From the NCBI GenBank assembly GCA_914767715.1, contig OU612074.1:15860062-15924061 (forward strand): DNA of 64,000 nucleotides, given 5' to 3'. This document shows positions 46,951 to 59,309 of this stretch, in pieces. A program made the translations under genes and the position numbers. Position 1 is the first letter of the stretch. Each line of letters opens with the position of its first letter. Below the pieces are notes generated by a model. The model saw only the letters and a list, made by a program, of their open reading frames with translations, did no database searches and was not told where the DNA came from. Source of the stretch: Membranipora membranacea (Eukaryota; Bryozoa; Gymnolaemata; Cheilostomatida; Membraniporidae).

Positions 46951-48621
46951 ATGAGGCCAATGAGGCCATCAACTGGTCAAAGTTTGAAAGAATTGTGATG
47001 GCTTTTTAATTTTTCACCCTGCCGTTTGGCATGTTTTTTTATGACAAAACTGGCCCTCGTTAAAAAAGTTGCTGCCGCCAAACTAAGAGGGCCAGCCCCA
47101 AACGGCTTTCAGTTCCTAAGTCAGCATGAAATTCCACACGGTATAGAGTAGGTTAGGAGGAAATCTATTTTTTAAACTGGCTGTAAAAAACACCAAGGGT
47201 CCCCCCTTTGTTACTTTTTTAAATTTTAAAGTCGCTCTCATTTCTGTTCTATTTATCGTAGGATCTTAATATTCTGGAATTTGAATGAGGCCAATGAGGC
47301 CATCAACTGGTCAAAGTTTGAAAGAATTGCGATGGCTTTTTAATTTTTCACCCTGCCGTTTGGCATGTTTTTTTATGACAAAACTGGCCCTCGTTAAAAA
47401 AGTTGCTGCCGCCAAACTAAGAGGGCCAGCCCCAAACAGCTTTCAGTTCCTAAGTCAGCATGAAATTCCACACGGTATAGAGTAGGTTAGGAGGAAATCT
47501 ATTTTTTAAACTGGCGGTAAAAAACACCAAGGGTCCCCCCTTTGTTACTTTTTTTAAATTTTAAAGTCGCTCTCATTTCTGTTCTATTTATCGTAGGATC
47601 TTAATATTCTGGAATTTGAATGAGGCCAATGAGGCCATCAACTGGTCAAAGTTTGAAAGAGTTGCGATGGCTTTTTAATTTTTCACCCTGCCGTTTGGCA
47701 TGTTTTTTTATGACAAAACTGGCCCTCGTTAAAAAAGTTGCAGCCGCCAAACTAAGAGGGCCAGCCCCAAACGGTTTTCAGTTCCTAAGTCAGCATGAAA
47801 TTCCACACGGTATAGAGTAGGTTAGGAGGTAATCTATTTTTTAAACTGGCTGTAAAAAACACCAAGGGTCCCCCCTTTGTTACGTTTTTAAATTTTAAAG
47901 TCGCTCTCATTTCTGTTCTATATATCGTAGGATCTTAATATTCTGGAATTTGAATGAGGCCAATGAGGCCATCAACTGGTCAAAGTTTGAAAGAATTACG
48001 ATGGCTTTTTAATTTTTCACCCTGCCGTTTGGCATGTTTTTTTATGACAAAACTGGCCCTCGTTAAAAAAGTTGCTGCCGCCAAACTAAGAGGGCCAGCC
48101 CCAAACGGCTTTCAGTTCCTAAGTCAGCATGAAATTCCACACGGTATAGAGTAGGTTAGGAGGAAATCTATTTTTTAAACTGGCGGTAAAAAACACCAAG
48201 GGTCCCCCCTTTGTTACTTTTTTAAATTTTAAAGTCGCTCTCATTTCTGTTCTATTTATCGTAGGATCTTAATATTCTGGAATTTGAATGAGGCCAATGA
48301 GGCCATCAACTGGTCAAAGTTTGAAAGAATTGTGATGGCTTTTTAATTTTTCACCCTGCCGTTTGGCATGTTTTTTTATGACAAAACTGGCCCTCGTTAA
48401 AAAAGTTGCTGCCGCCAAACTAAGAGGGCCAGCCCCAAACGGCTTTCAGTTCCTAAGTCAGCATGAAATTCCACACGGTATAGAGTAGGTTAGGAGGAAA
48501 TCTATTTTTTAAACTGGCTGTAAAAAACACCAAGGGTCCCCCCTTTGTTACTTTTTTAAATTTTAAAGTCGCTCTCATTTCTGTTCTATTTATCGTAGGA
48601 TCTTAATATTCTGGAATTTGA
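46951..48621 (+). repeat. Pair of nonsense-marked monomers 1,337 bp apart
   Basis: Monomers at 46951 and 48288 share TTGTGATGG for TTGCGATGG, making codon 16 TGA, and the hybrid state T-C-T. They are four monomers apart, consistent with copying of a short block. The change is a CpG to TpG transition. The 46951 copy is also preceded by GATCCTAAT in the spacer. Confidence 0.8.
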
Positions 48622-49289
48622 ATGAGGCCAATGAGGCCATCAACTGGTCAAAGTTTGAAAGAATTGCGATGGCTTTTTAATTTTTCACCCTGTCGTTTGG
48701 CATGTTTTTTTATGACAAAACTGGCCCTCGTTAAAAAAGTTGCAGCCGCCTAACTAAGAGGGCCAGCCCCAAACGGTTTTCAGTTCCTAAGTCAGCATGA
48801 AATTCCACACGGTATAGAGTAGGTTAGGAGGAAATCTATTTTTTAAACTGGCTGTAAAAAACACCAAGGGTCCCCCCTTTGTTACTTTTTTAAATTTTAA
48901 AGTCGCTCTCATTTCTGTTCTATTTATCGTAGGATCTTAATATTCTGGAATTTGAATGAGGCCAATGAGGCCATCAACTGGTTAAAGTTTGAAAGAATTG
49001 CGATGGCTTTTTAATTTTTCACCCTGCCGTTTGGCATGTTTTTTTATGACAAAACTGGCCCTCGTTAAAAAAGTTGCTGCCGCCAAACTAAGAGGGCCAG
49101 CCCCAAACGGCTTTCAGTTCCTAAGTCAGCATGAAATTCCACACGGTATAGAGTAGGTTAGGAGGAAATCTATTTTTTAAACTGGCTGTAAAAAACACCA
49201 AGGGTCCCCCCTTTGTTACTTTTTTAAATTTTAAAGTCGCTCTCATTTCTGTTCTATTTATCGTAGGATCTTAATATTCTGGAATTTGA
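48622..49289 (+). repeat. Two further nonsense monomers in a row
   Basis: In the 48622 monomer, GCCGCCAAAC reads GCCGCCTAAC, making codon 44 TAA. In the 48956 monomer, GGTCAAAG reads GGTTAAAG, making codon 10 TAA. With 48288, three consecutive copies of the open frame are broken, each by a different change. Confidence 0.9.
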
Positions 49290-49622
49290 ATGAGGCCAAT
49301 GAGGCCATCAACTGGTCAAAGTTTGAAAGAATTGCGATGGCTTTTTAATTTCTCACCCTGCCGTTTGGCATGTTTTTTTATGACAAAACTGGCCCTCGTT
49401 AAAAAAGTTGCAGCCGCCAAACTAAGAGGGCCAGCCCCAAACGGTTTTCAGTTCCTAAGTCAGCATGAAATTCCACACGGTATAGAGTAGGTTAGGAGGA
49501 AATCTATTTTTTAAACTGGCTGTAAAAAACACCAAGGGTCCCCCTTTGTTACTTTTTTAAATTTTAAAGTCGCTCTCATTTCTGTTCTATTTATCGTAGG
49601 ATCTTAATATTCTGGAATTTGA

Positions 49623-52600
49623 ATGAGGCCAATGAGGCCATCAACTGGTCAAAGTTTGAAAGAATTGCGATGGCTTTTTAATTTTTCACCCTGCCGTTTG
49701 GCATGTTTTTTTATGACAAAACTGGCCCTCGTTAAAAAAGTTGCTGCCGCCAAACTAAGAGGGCAAGCCCCAAACGGCTTTCAGTTCCTAAGTCAGCATG
49801 AAATTCCACACGGTATAGAGTAGGTTAGGAGGAAATCTATTTTTTAAACTGGCGGTAAAAAACACCAAGGGTCCCCCCTTTGTTACTTTTTTAAATTTTA
49901 AAGTCGCTCTCATTTCTGTTCTATTTATCGTAGGATCTTAATATTCTGGAATTTGAATGAGGCCAATGAGGCCATCAACTGGTCAAAGTTTGAAAGAATT
50001 GCGATGGCTTTTTAATTTTTCACCCTGCCGTTTGGCATGTTTTTTTATGACAAAACTGGCCCTCGTTAAAAATGTTGCAGCCGCCAAACTAAGAGGGCCA
50101 GCCCCAAACGGTTTTCAGTTCCTAAGTCAGCATGAAATTCCACACGGTATAGAGTAGGTTAGGAGGAAATCTATTTTTTAAACTGGCTGTAAAAAACACC
50201 AAGGGTCCCCCCTTTGTTACTTTTTTAAATTTTAAAGTCGCTCTCATTTCTGTTCTATTTATCGTAGGATCTTAATATTCTGGAATTTGAATGAGGCCAA
50301 TGAGGCCATCAACTGGTCAAAGTTTGAAAGAATTGCGATGGCTTTTTAATTTTTCACCCTGCCGTTTGGCATGTTTTTTTATGACAAAACTGGCCCTCGT
50401 TAAAAAAGTTGCTGCCGCCAAACTAAGAGGGCAAGCCCCAAACGGCTTTCAGTTCCTAAGTCAGCATGAAATTCCACACGGTATAGAGTAGGTTAGGAGG
50501 AAATCTATTTTTTAAACTGGCGGTAAAAAACACCAAGGGTCCCCCCTTTGTTACTTTTTTAAATTTTAAAGTCGCTCTCATTTCTGTTCTATTTATCGTA
50601 GGATCTTAATATTCTGGAATTTGAATGAGGCCAATGAGGCCATCAACTGGTCAAAGTTTGAAAGAATTGCGATGGCTTTTTAATTTTTCACCCTGCCGTT
50701 TGGCATGTTTTTTTATGACAAAACTGGCCCTCGTTAAAAATGTTGCAGCCGCCAAACTAAGAGGGCCAGCCCCAAACGGTTTTCAGTTCCTAAGTCAGCA
50801 TGAAATTCCACACGGTATAGAGTAGGTTAGGAGGAAATCTATTTTTTAAACTGGCTGTAAAAAACACCAAGGGTCCCCCCTTTGTTACTTTTTTAAATTT
50901 TAAAGTCGCTCTCATTTCTGTTCTATTTATCGTAGGATCTTAATATTCTGGAATTTGAATGAGGCCAATGAGGCCATCAACTGGTCAAAGTTTGAAAGAA
51001 TTGCGATGGCTTTTTAATTTTTCACCCTGCCGTTTGGCATGTTTTTTTATGACAAAACTGGCCCTCGTTAAAAAAGTTGCTGCCGCCAAACTAAGAGGGC
51101 AAGCCCCAAACGGCTTTCAGTTCCTAAGTCAGCATGAAATTCCACACGGTATAGAGTAGGTTAGGAGGAAATCTATTTTTTAAACTGGCGGTAAAAAACA
51201 CCAAGGGTCCCCCCTTTGTTACTTTTTTAAATTTTAAAGTCGCTCTCATTTCTGTTCTATTTATCGTAGGATCTTAATATTCTGGAATTTGAATGAGGCC
51301 AATGAGGCCATCAACTGGTCAAAGTTTGAAAGAATTGCGATGGCTTTTTAATTTTTCACCCTGCCGTTTGGCATGTTTTTTTATGACAAAACTGGCCCTC
51401 GTTAAAAATGTTGCAGCCGCCAAACTAAGAGGGCCCGCCCCAAACGGTTTTCAGTTCCTAAGTCAGCATGAAATTCCACACGGTATAGAGTAGGTTAGGA
51501 GGAAATCTATTTTTTAAACTGGCTGTAAAAAACACCAAGGGTCCCCCCTTTGTTACTTTTTTAAATTTTAAAGTCGCTCTCATTTCTGTTCTATTTATCG
51601 TAGGATCTTAATATTCTGGAATTTGAATGAGGCCAATGAGGCCATCAACTGGTCAAAGTTTGAAAGAATTGCGATGGCTTTTTAATTTTTCACCCTGCCG
51701 TTTGGCATGTTTTTTTATGACAAAACTGGCCCTCGTTAAAAAAGTTGCTGCCGCCAAACTAAGAGGGCAAGCCCCAAACGGCTTTCAGTTCCTAAGTCAG
51801 CATGAAATTCCACACGGTATAGAGTAGGTTAGGAGGAAATCTATTTTTTAAACTGGCGGTAAAAAACACCAAGGGTCCCCCCTTTGTTACTTTTTTAAAT
51901 TTTAAAGTCGCTCTCATTTCTGTTCTATTTATCGTAGGATCTTAATATTCTGGAATTTGAATGAGGCCAATGAGGCCATCAACTGGTCAAAGTTTGAAAG
52001 AATTGCGATGGCTTTTTAATTTTTCACCCTGCCGTTTGGCATGTTTTTTTATGACAAAACTGGCCCTCGTTAAAAATGTTGCAGCCGCCAAACTAAGAGG
52101 GCCAGCCCCAAACGGTTTTCAGTTCCTAAGTCAGCATGAAATTCCACACGGTATAGAGTAGGTTAGGAGGAAATCTATTTTTTAAACTGGCTGTAAAAAA
52201 CACCAAGGGTCCCCCCTTTGTTACTTTTTTAAATTTTAAAGTCGCTCTCATTTCTGTTCTATTTATCGTAGGATCTTAATATTCTGGAATTTGAATGAGG
52301 CCAATGAGGCCATCAACTGTTCAAAGTTTGAAAGAATTGCGATGGCTTTTTAATTTTTCACCCTGCCGTTTGGCATGTTTTTTTATGACAAAACTGGCCC
52401 TCGTTGAAAAAGTTGCTGCCGCCAAACTAAGAGGGCAAGCCCCAAACGGCTTTCAGTTCCTAAGTCAGCATGAAATTCCACACGGTATAGAGTAGGTTAG
52501 GAGGAAATCTATTTTTTAAACTGGCGGTAAAAAACACCAAGGGTCCCCCCTTTGTTACTTTTTTAAATTTTAAAGTCGCTCTCATTTCTGTTCTATTTAT

Positions 52601-52628
52601 CGTAGGATCTTAATATTCTGGAATTTGA
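49623..52628 (+). repeat. 668-bp dimer amplified in series (at least four rounds)
   Basis: B monomers at 49623, 50291, 50959, 51627 and 52295 all read GGGCAAGCC (Pro48 to Gln). The alternating A monomers at 49957, 50625, 51293 and 51961 all read TTAAAAATGTTGC (Lys39 to Asn). The strict 668-bp spacing of two linked rare markers shows recent amplification of one particular dimer. The last B copy (52295) adds ACTGTTC and GTTGAAAAAG. Confidence 0.92.
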
Positions 52629-53296
52629 ATGAGGCCAATGAGGCCATCAACTGGTCAAAGTTTGAAAGAATTGCGATGGCTTTTTAATTTTTCACCCTGC
52701 CGTTTGGCATGTTTTTTTATGACAAAACTGGCCCTCGTTAAAAAAGTTGCTGCCGCCAAACTAAGAGGGCCAGCCCCAAACGGCTTTCAGTTCCTAAGTC
52801 AGCATGAAATTCCACACGGTATAGAGTAGGTTAGGAGGAAATCTATTTTTTAAACTGGCGGTAAAAAACACCAAGGGTCCCCCCTTTGTTACTTTTTTAA
52901 ATTTTAAAGTCGCTCTCATTTCTGTTCTATTTATCGTAGGATCTTAATATTCTGGAATTTGAATGAGGCCAATGAGGCCATCAACTGGTCAAAGTTTGAA
53001 AGAATTGCGATGGCTTTTTAATTTTTCACCCTGCCGTTTGGCATGTTTTTTTATGACAAAACTGGCCCTCGTTAAAAAAGTTGCTGCCGCCAAACTAAGA
53101 GGGCCAGCCCCAAACGGCTTTCAGTTCCTAAGTCAGCATGAAATTCCACACGGTATAGAGTAGGTTAGGAGGAAATCTATTTTTTAAACTGGCTGTAAAA
53201 AACACCAAGGGTCCCCCCTTTGTTACTTTTTTAAATTTTAAAGTCGCTCTCATTTCTGTTCTATTTATCGTAGGATCTTAATATTCTGGAATTTGA
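51961..53296 (+). repeat. 7,349-bp-spaced duplication, left copy
   Basis: The series TTAAAAATGTTGC monomer, ACTGTTC/GTTGAAAAAG/GGGCAAGCC monomer (52295), plain B monomer (52629) and T-C-T hybrid (52963) recurs at 59310, 59644, 59978 and 60312, each 7,349 bp downstream. The left copy joins directly to the series of the 668-bp amplification. Confidence 0.85.
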
Positions 53297-54980
53297 ATGA
53301 GGCCAATGAGGCCATCAACTGGTCAAAGTTTGAAAGAATTGCGATGGCTTTTTAATTTTTCACCCTGCCGTTTGGCATGTTTTTTTATGACAAAACTGGC
53401 CCTCGTTAAAAAAGTTGCAGCCGCCAAACTAAGAGGGCCAGCCCCAAACGGTTTTCAGTTCCTAAGTCAGCAAGAAATTCCACACGGTATAGAGTAGGTT
53501 AGGAGGAAATCTATTTTTTAAACTGGCTGTAAGAAACACCAAGGGTCCCCCCTTTGTTACTTTTTTAAATTTTAAAGTCGCTCTCATTTCTGTTCTATTT
53601 ATCGTAGGATCTTAATATTCTGGAATTTGAATGAGGCCAATGAGGCCATCAACTGGTCAAAGTTTGAAAGAATTGCGATGGCTTTTCAATTTTTCACCCT
53701 GCCGTTTGGCATGTTTTTTTATGACAAAACTGGCCCTCGTTAAAAAAGTTGCTGCCGCCAAACTAAGAGGGCCAACCCCAAACGGCTTTCAGTTCCTAAG
53801 TCAGCATGAAATTCCACACGGTATAGAGTAGGTTAGGAGGAAATCTATTTTTTAAACTGGCGGTAAAAAACACCAAGGGTCCCCCCTTTGTTACTTTTTT
53901 AAATTTTAAAGTCGCTCTCATTTCTGTTCTATTTATCGTAGGATCTTAATATTCTGGAATTTGAATGAGGCCAATGAGGCCATCAACTGGTCAAAGTTTG
54001 AAAGAATTGCGATGGCTTTTTAATTTTTCACCCTGCCGTTTGGCATGTTTTTTTATGACAAAACTGGCCCTCGTTAAAAAAGTTGCAGCCGCCAAACTAA
54101 GAGGGCCAGCCCCAAACGGTTTTCAGTTCCTAAGTCAGCATGAAATTCCACACGGTATAGAGTAGGTTAGGAGGAAATCTATTTTTTAAACTGGCTGTAA
54201 AAAACACCAAGGGTCCCCCCTTTGTTACTTTTTTAAATTTTAAAGTCGCTCTCATTTCTGTTCTATTTATCGTAGGATCTTAATATTCTGGAATTTGAAT
54301 GAGGCCAATGAGGCCATCAACTGGTCAAAGTTTGAAAGAATTGCGATGGCTTTTTAATTTTTCACCCTGCCGTTTGGCATGTTTTTTTATGACAAAACTG
54401 GCCCTCGTTAAAAAAGTTGCAGCCGCCAAACTAAGAGGGCCAACCCCAAACGGCTTTCAGTTCCTAAGTCAGCATGAAATTCCACACGGTATAGAGTAGG
54501 TTAGGAGGAAATCTATTTTTAAACTGGCGGTAAAAAACACCAAGTGTCCCCCCTTTGTTACTTTTTTAAATTTTAAAGTCGCTCTCATTTCTGTTCTATT
54601 TATCGTAGGATCTTAATATTCTGGAATGTGAATGAGGCCAATGAGGCCATCAACTGGTCAAAGTTTGAAAGAATTGCGATGGCTTTTTAATTTTTCACCC
54701 TGCCGTTTGGCATGTTTTTTTATGACAAAACTGGCCCTCGTTAAAAAAGTTGCAGCCGCCAAACTAAGAGGGCCAGCCCCAAACGGTTTTCAGTTCCTAA
54801 GTCAGCATGAAATTCCACACGGTATAGAGTAGGTTAGGAGGAAATCTATTTTTTAAACTGGCTGTAAAAAACACCAAGGGTCCCCCCTTTGTTTCTTTTT
54901 TTAAATTTTAAAGTCGCTCTCATTTCTGTTCTATTTATCGTAGGATCTTAATATTCTGGAATTTGAATGAGGCCAATGAG
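53297..54980 (+). repeat. 9,020-bp-spaced duplication, left copy
   Basis: Ordered rare markers shared with 62317-64000: CAGCAAGAAA, GTAAGAAACACC (about 53530/62550), CTTTTCAATT (about 53687/62707), GCCAACCCC in two monomers, AAGTGTCCCC (about 54545/63565), GGAATGTGAATG (54627/63647) and GTTTCTTTTTTT (about 54893/63913). I saw two differences: 53299 G against 62319 A (start codon lost), and 54754 A against 63774 T (type A against type B state). Confidence 0.9.
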
Positions 54981-57974
54981 GCCATCAACTGGTCAAAGTT
55001 TGAAAGAATTGCGATGGCTTTTTAATTTTTCACCCTGCCGTTAGGCATGTTTTTTCATGACAAAACTGGCCCTCGTTAAAAAAGTTGCTGCCGCCAAACT
55101 AAGAGGGCCAGCCCCAAACGGCTTTCAGTTCCTAAGTCAGCATGAAATTCCACACGGTATAGAGTAGGTTAGGAGGAAATCTATTTTTTAAACTGGCGGT
55201 TAAAAACACCAAGGGTCCCCCCTTTGTTACTTTTTTAAATTTTAAAGTCGCTCTCATTTCTGTTCTATTTATCGTAGGATCTTAATATTCTGGAATTTGA
55301 ATGAGGCCGATGAGGCCATCAACTGGTCAAAGTTTGAAAGAATTGCGATGGCTTTTTAATTTTTCACCCTGCCGTTTGGCATGTTTTTTTATGACAAAAC
55401 TGGCCCTCGTTAAAAAAGTTGCAGCCGCCAAACTAAGAGGGCCAGCCCCAAACGGTTTTCAGTTCCTAAGTCAGCATGAAATTCCACACGGTATAGAGTA
55501 GGTTAGGAGGAAATCTATTTTTTAAACTGGCTGTAAAAAACACCAAGGGTCCCCCCTTTGTTACTTTTTTTAATTTTAAAGTCGCTCTCATTTCTGTTCT
55601 ATTTATCGTAGGATCTTAATATTCTGGAATTTGAATGAGGCCAATGAGGCCATCAACTGGTCAAAGTTTGAAAGAATTGCGATGGCTTTTTAATTTTTCA
55701 CCCTGCCGTTTGGCATGTTTTTTTATGACAAAACTGGCCCTCGTTAAAAAAGTTGCTGCCGCCAAACTAAGAGGGCCAGCCCCAAACGGCTTTCAGTTCC
55801 TAAGTCAGCATGAAATTCCACACGGTATAGAGTAGGTTAGGAGGAAATCTATTTTTTAAACTGGCGGTAAAAAACACCAAGGGTCCCCCCTTTGTTACTT
55901 TTTTAAATCTTAAAGTCGCTCTCATATCTGTTCTATTTATCGTAGGATCTTAATATTCTGGAATTTGAATGAGGCCAATGAGGCCATCAACTGGTCAAAG
56001 TTTGAAAGAATTGCGATGGCTTTTTAATTTTTCACCCTGCCGTTTGGCATGTTTTTTTATGACAAAACTGGCCCTCGTTAAAAAAGTTGCAGCCGCCAAA
56101 CTAAGAGGGCCAGCCCCAAACGGGTTTCAGTTCCTAAGTCAGCATGAAATTCCACACGGTATAGAGTAGGTTAGGAGGAAATCTATTTTTTAAACTGGCT
56201 GTAAAAAACACCAAGGGTCCCCCCTTTGTTACTTTTTTAAATTTTAAAGTCGCTCTCATTTCTGTTCTATTTATCGTAGGATCTTAATATTCTGGAATTT
56301 GAATGAGGCCAATGAGGCCATCAACTGGTCAAAGTTTGAAAGAATTGCGATGGCTTTTTAATTTTTCACCCTGCCGTTAGGCATGTTTTTTTATGACAAA
56401 ACTGGCCCTCGTTAAAAAAGTTGCTGCCGCCAAACTAAGAGGGCCAGCCCCAAACGGCTTTCAGTTCCTAAGTCAGCATGAAATTCCACACGGTATAGAG
56501 TAGGTTAGGAGGAAATCTATTTTTTAAACTGGCGGTTAAAAACACCAAGGGTCCCCCCTTTGTTACTTTTTTAAATTTTAAAGTCGCTCTCATTTCTGTT
56601 CTATTTATCGTAGGATCTTAATATTCTGGAATTTGAATGAGGCCGATGAGGCCATCAACTGGTCAAAGTTTGAAAGAATTGCGATGGCTTTTTAATTTTT
56701 CACCCTGGCGTTTGGCATGTTTTTTTATGACAAAACTGGCCCTCGTTAAAAAAGTTGCAGCCGCCAAACTAAGAGGGCCAGCCCCAAACGGTTTTCAGTT
56801 CCTAAGTCAGCATGAAATTCCACACGGTATAGAGTAGGTTAGGAGGAAATCTATTTTTTAAACTGGCTGTAAAAAACACCAAGGGTCCCCCCTTTGTTAC
56901 TTTTTTAAATTTTAAAGTCGCTCTCATTTCTGTTCTATTTATCGTAGGATCTTAATATTCTGGAATTTGAATGAGGCCAATGAGGCCATCAACTGGTCAA
57001 AGTTTGAAAGAATTGCGATGGCTTTTTAATTTTTCACCCTGCCGTTTGGCATGTTTTTTTTATGACAAAACTGGCCCTCGTTAAAAAAGTTGCTGCCGCC
57101 AAACTAAGAGGGCCAGCCCCAAACGGCTTTCAGTTCCTAAGTCAGCATGAAATTCCACACGGTATAGAGTAGGTTAGGAGGAAATCTATTTTTTAAACTG
57201 GCGGTTAAAAACACCAAGGGTCCCCCCTTTGTTACTTTTTTAAATTTTAAAGTCGCTCTCATTTCTGTTCTATTTATCGTAGGATCTTAATATTCTGGAA
57301 TTTGAATGAGGCCGATGAGGCCATCAACTGGTCAAAGTTTGAAAGAATTGCGATGGCTTTTTAATTTTTCACCCTGCCGTTTGGCATGTTTTTTTATGAC
57401 AAAACTGGCCCTCGTTAAAAAAGTTGCAGCCGCCAAACTAAGAGGGCCAGCCCCAAACGGTTTTCAGTTCCTAAGTCAGCATGAAATTCCACACGGTATA
57501 GAGTAGGTTAGGAGGAAATCTATTTTTTAAACTGGCTGTAAAAAACACCAAGGGTCCCCCCTTTGTTACTTTTTTAAATTTTAAAGTCGCTCTCATTTCT
57601 GTTCTATTTATCGTAGGATCTTAATATTCTGGAATTTGAATGAGGCCAATGAGGCCATCAACTGGTCAAAGTTTGAAAGAATTGCGATGGCTTTTTAATT
57701 TTTCACCCTGCCGTTTGGCATGTTTTTTTTATGACAAAACTGGCCCTCGTTAAAAAAGTTGCTGCCGCCAAACTAAGAGGGCCAGCCCCAAACGGCTTTC
57801 AGTTCCTAAGTCAGCATGAAATTCCACACGGTATAGAGTAGGTTAGGAGGAAATCTATTTTTTAAACTGGCGGTAAAAAACACCAAGGGTCCCCCCTTTG
57901 TTACTTTTTTAAATTTTAAAGTCACTCTCATTTCTGTTCTATTTATCGTAGGATCTTAATATTCTGGAATTTGA
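54967..57974 (+). repeat. Cluster of related dimers with CCGATGAGG and GGCGGTTAAAAAC markers
   Basis: Monomers at 55301, 56637 and 57306 begin ATGAGGCCGATGAGG and each follows a spacer with GGCGGTTAAAAAC. Their upstream partners are broken: 54967 and 56303 read CGTTAGGC (codon 26 TAG), and 56971 has a T8 tract (frameshift). The 57640 monomer shares the T8 tract. Spacings of 1,336 and 669 bp show dimer-wise copying followed by a later +1 T change that was itself copied. Confidence 0.85.
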
Positions 57975-59309
57975 ATGAGGCCAATGAGGCCATCAACTGG
58001 TCAAAGTTTGAAAGAATTGCGATGGCTTTTTAATTTTCCACCCTGCCGTTTGGCATGTTTTTTTATGACAAAACTGGCCCTCGTTAAAAACGTTGCAGCC
58101 GCCAAACTAAGAGGGCCAGCCCCAAACGGTTTTCAGTTCCTAAGTCAGCATGAAATTCCACACAGTATAGAGTAGGTTAGGAGGAAATCTATTTTTTAAA
58201 CTGGCTGTAAAAAACACCAAGGGTCCCCCCTTTGTTACTTTTTTAAATTTTAAAGTCGCTCTCATTTCTGTTCTGTTTATCGTAGGATCTTAATATTCTG
58301 GAATTTGAATGAGGCCAATGAGGCCATCAACTGGTCAAAGTTTGAAAGAATTGCGATGGCTTTTTAATTTTTCACCCTGCCGTTTGGCATGTTTTTTTAT
58401 GACAAAACTGGCCCTCGTTAAAAAAGTTGCTGCCGCCAAACTAAGAGGGCCAGCCCCAAACGGCTTTCAGTTCCTAAGTCAGCATGAAATTCCACACGGT
58501 ATAGAGTAGGTTAGGAGGAAATCTATTTTTTAAACTGGCGGTAAAAAACACCAAGGGTCCCCCCTTTGTTACTTTTTTAAATTTTAAAGTCGCTCTCATT
58601 TCTGTTCTATTTATCGTAGGATCTTAATATTCTGGAATTTGAATGAGGCCAATGAGGCCATCAACTGGTCAAAGTTTGAAAGAATTGCGATGGCTTTTTA
58701 ATTTTTCACCCTGCCGTTTGGCATGTTTTTTTATGACAAAACTGGCCCTCGTTAAAAAAGTTGCAGCCGCCAAACTAAGAGGGCCAGCCCCAAACGGTTT
58801 TCAGTTCCTCAGTCAGCATGAATTTCCACACGGTATAGAGTAGGTTAGGAGGAAATCTATTTTTTAAACTGGCTGTAAAAAACACCAAGGGTCCCCCCTT
58901 TGTTACTTTTTTAAATTTTAAAGTCGCTCTCATTTCTGTTCTATTTATCGTAGGATCTTAATATTCTGGAATTTGAATGAGGCCAATGAGGCCATCAACT
59001 GGTCAAAGTTTGAAAGAATTGCGATGGCTTTTTAATTTTTCACCCTGCCGTTTGGCATGTTTTTTTATGACAAAACTGGCCCTCGTTAAAAAAGTTGCTG
59101 CCGCCAAACTAAGAGGGCCAGCCCCAAACGGCTTTCAGTACCTAAGTCAGCATGAAATTCCACACGGTATAGAGTAGGTTAGGAGGAAATCTATTTTTAA
59201 ACTGGCAGTAAAAAACACCAAGGGTCCCCCCTATGTTACTTTTTTAAATTTTAAAGTCGCTCTCATTTCTGTTCTATTTATCGTAGGATCTTAATATTCT
59301 GGAATTTGA

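Larger units (their letters stand above)
38596..49289 (+). repeat. More heterogeneous stretch of the array
   Basis: Between the 11-kb duplication and the 49.6-kb amplification, copies carry more private changes per monomer (for example 39264, 42942, 43276, 43610, 43944, 44613) and A/B order is often lost. Examples are TTGGGATGG (38930, 39598), TTTTAATATTTC (42942, 43610), CTGGACCTC (42942, 43944) and CCATTAACTGG (43276, 43944). The scattered sharing of these markers between nearby monomers suggests older or short-tract exchange. No non-satellite DNA is present. Confidence 0.7.
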
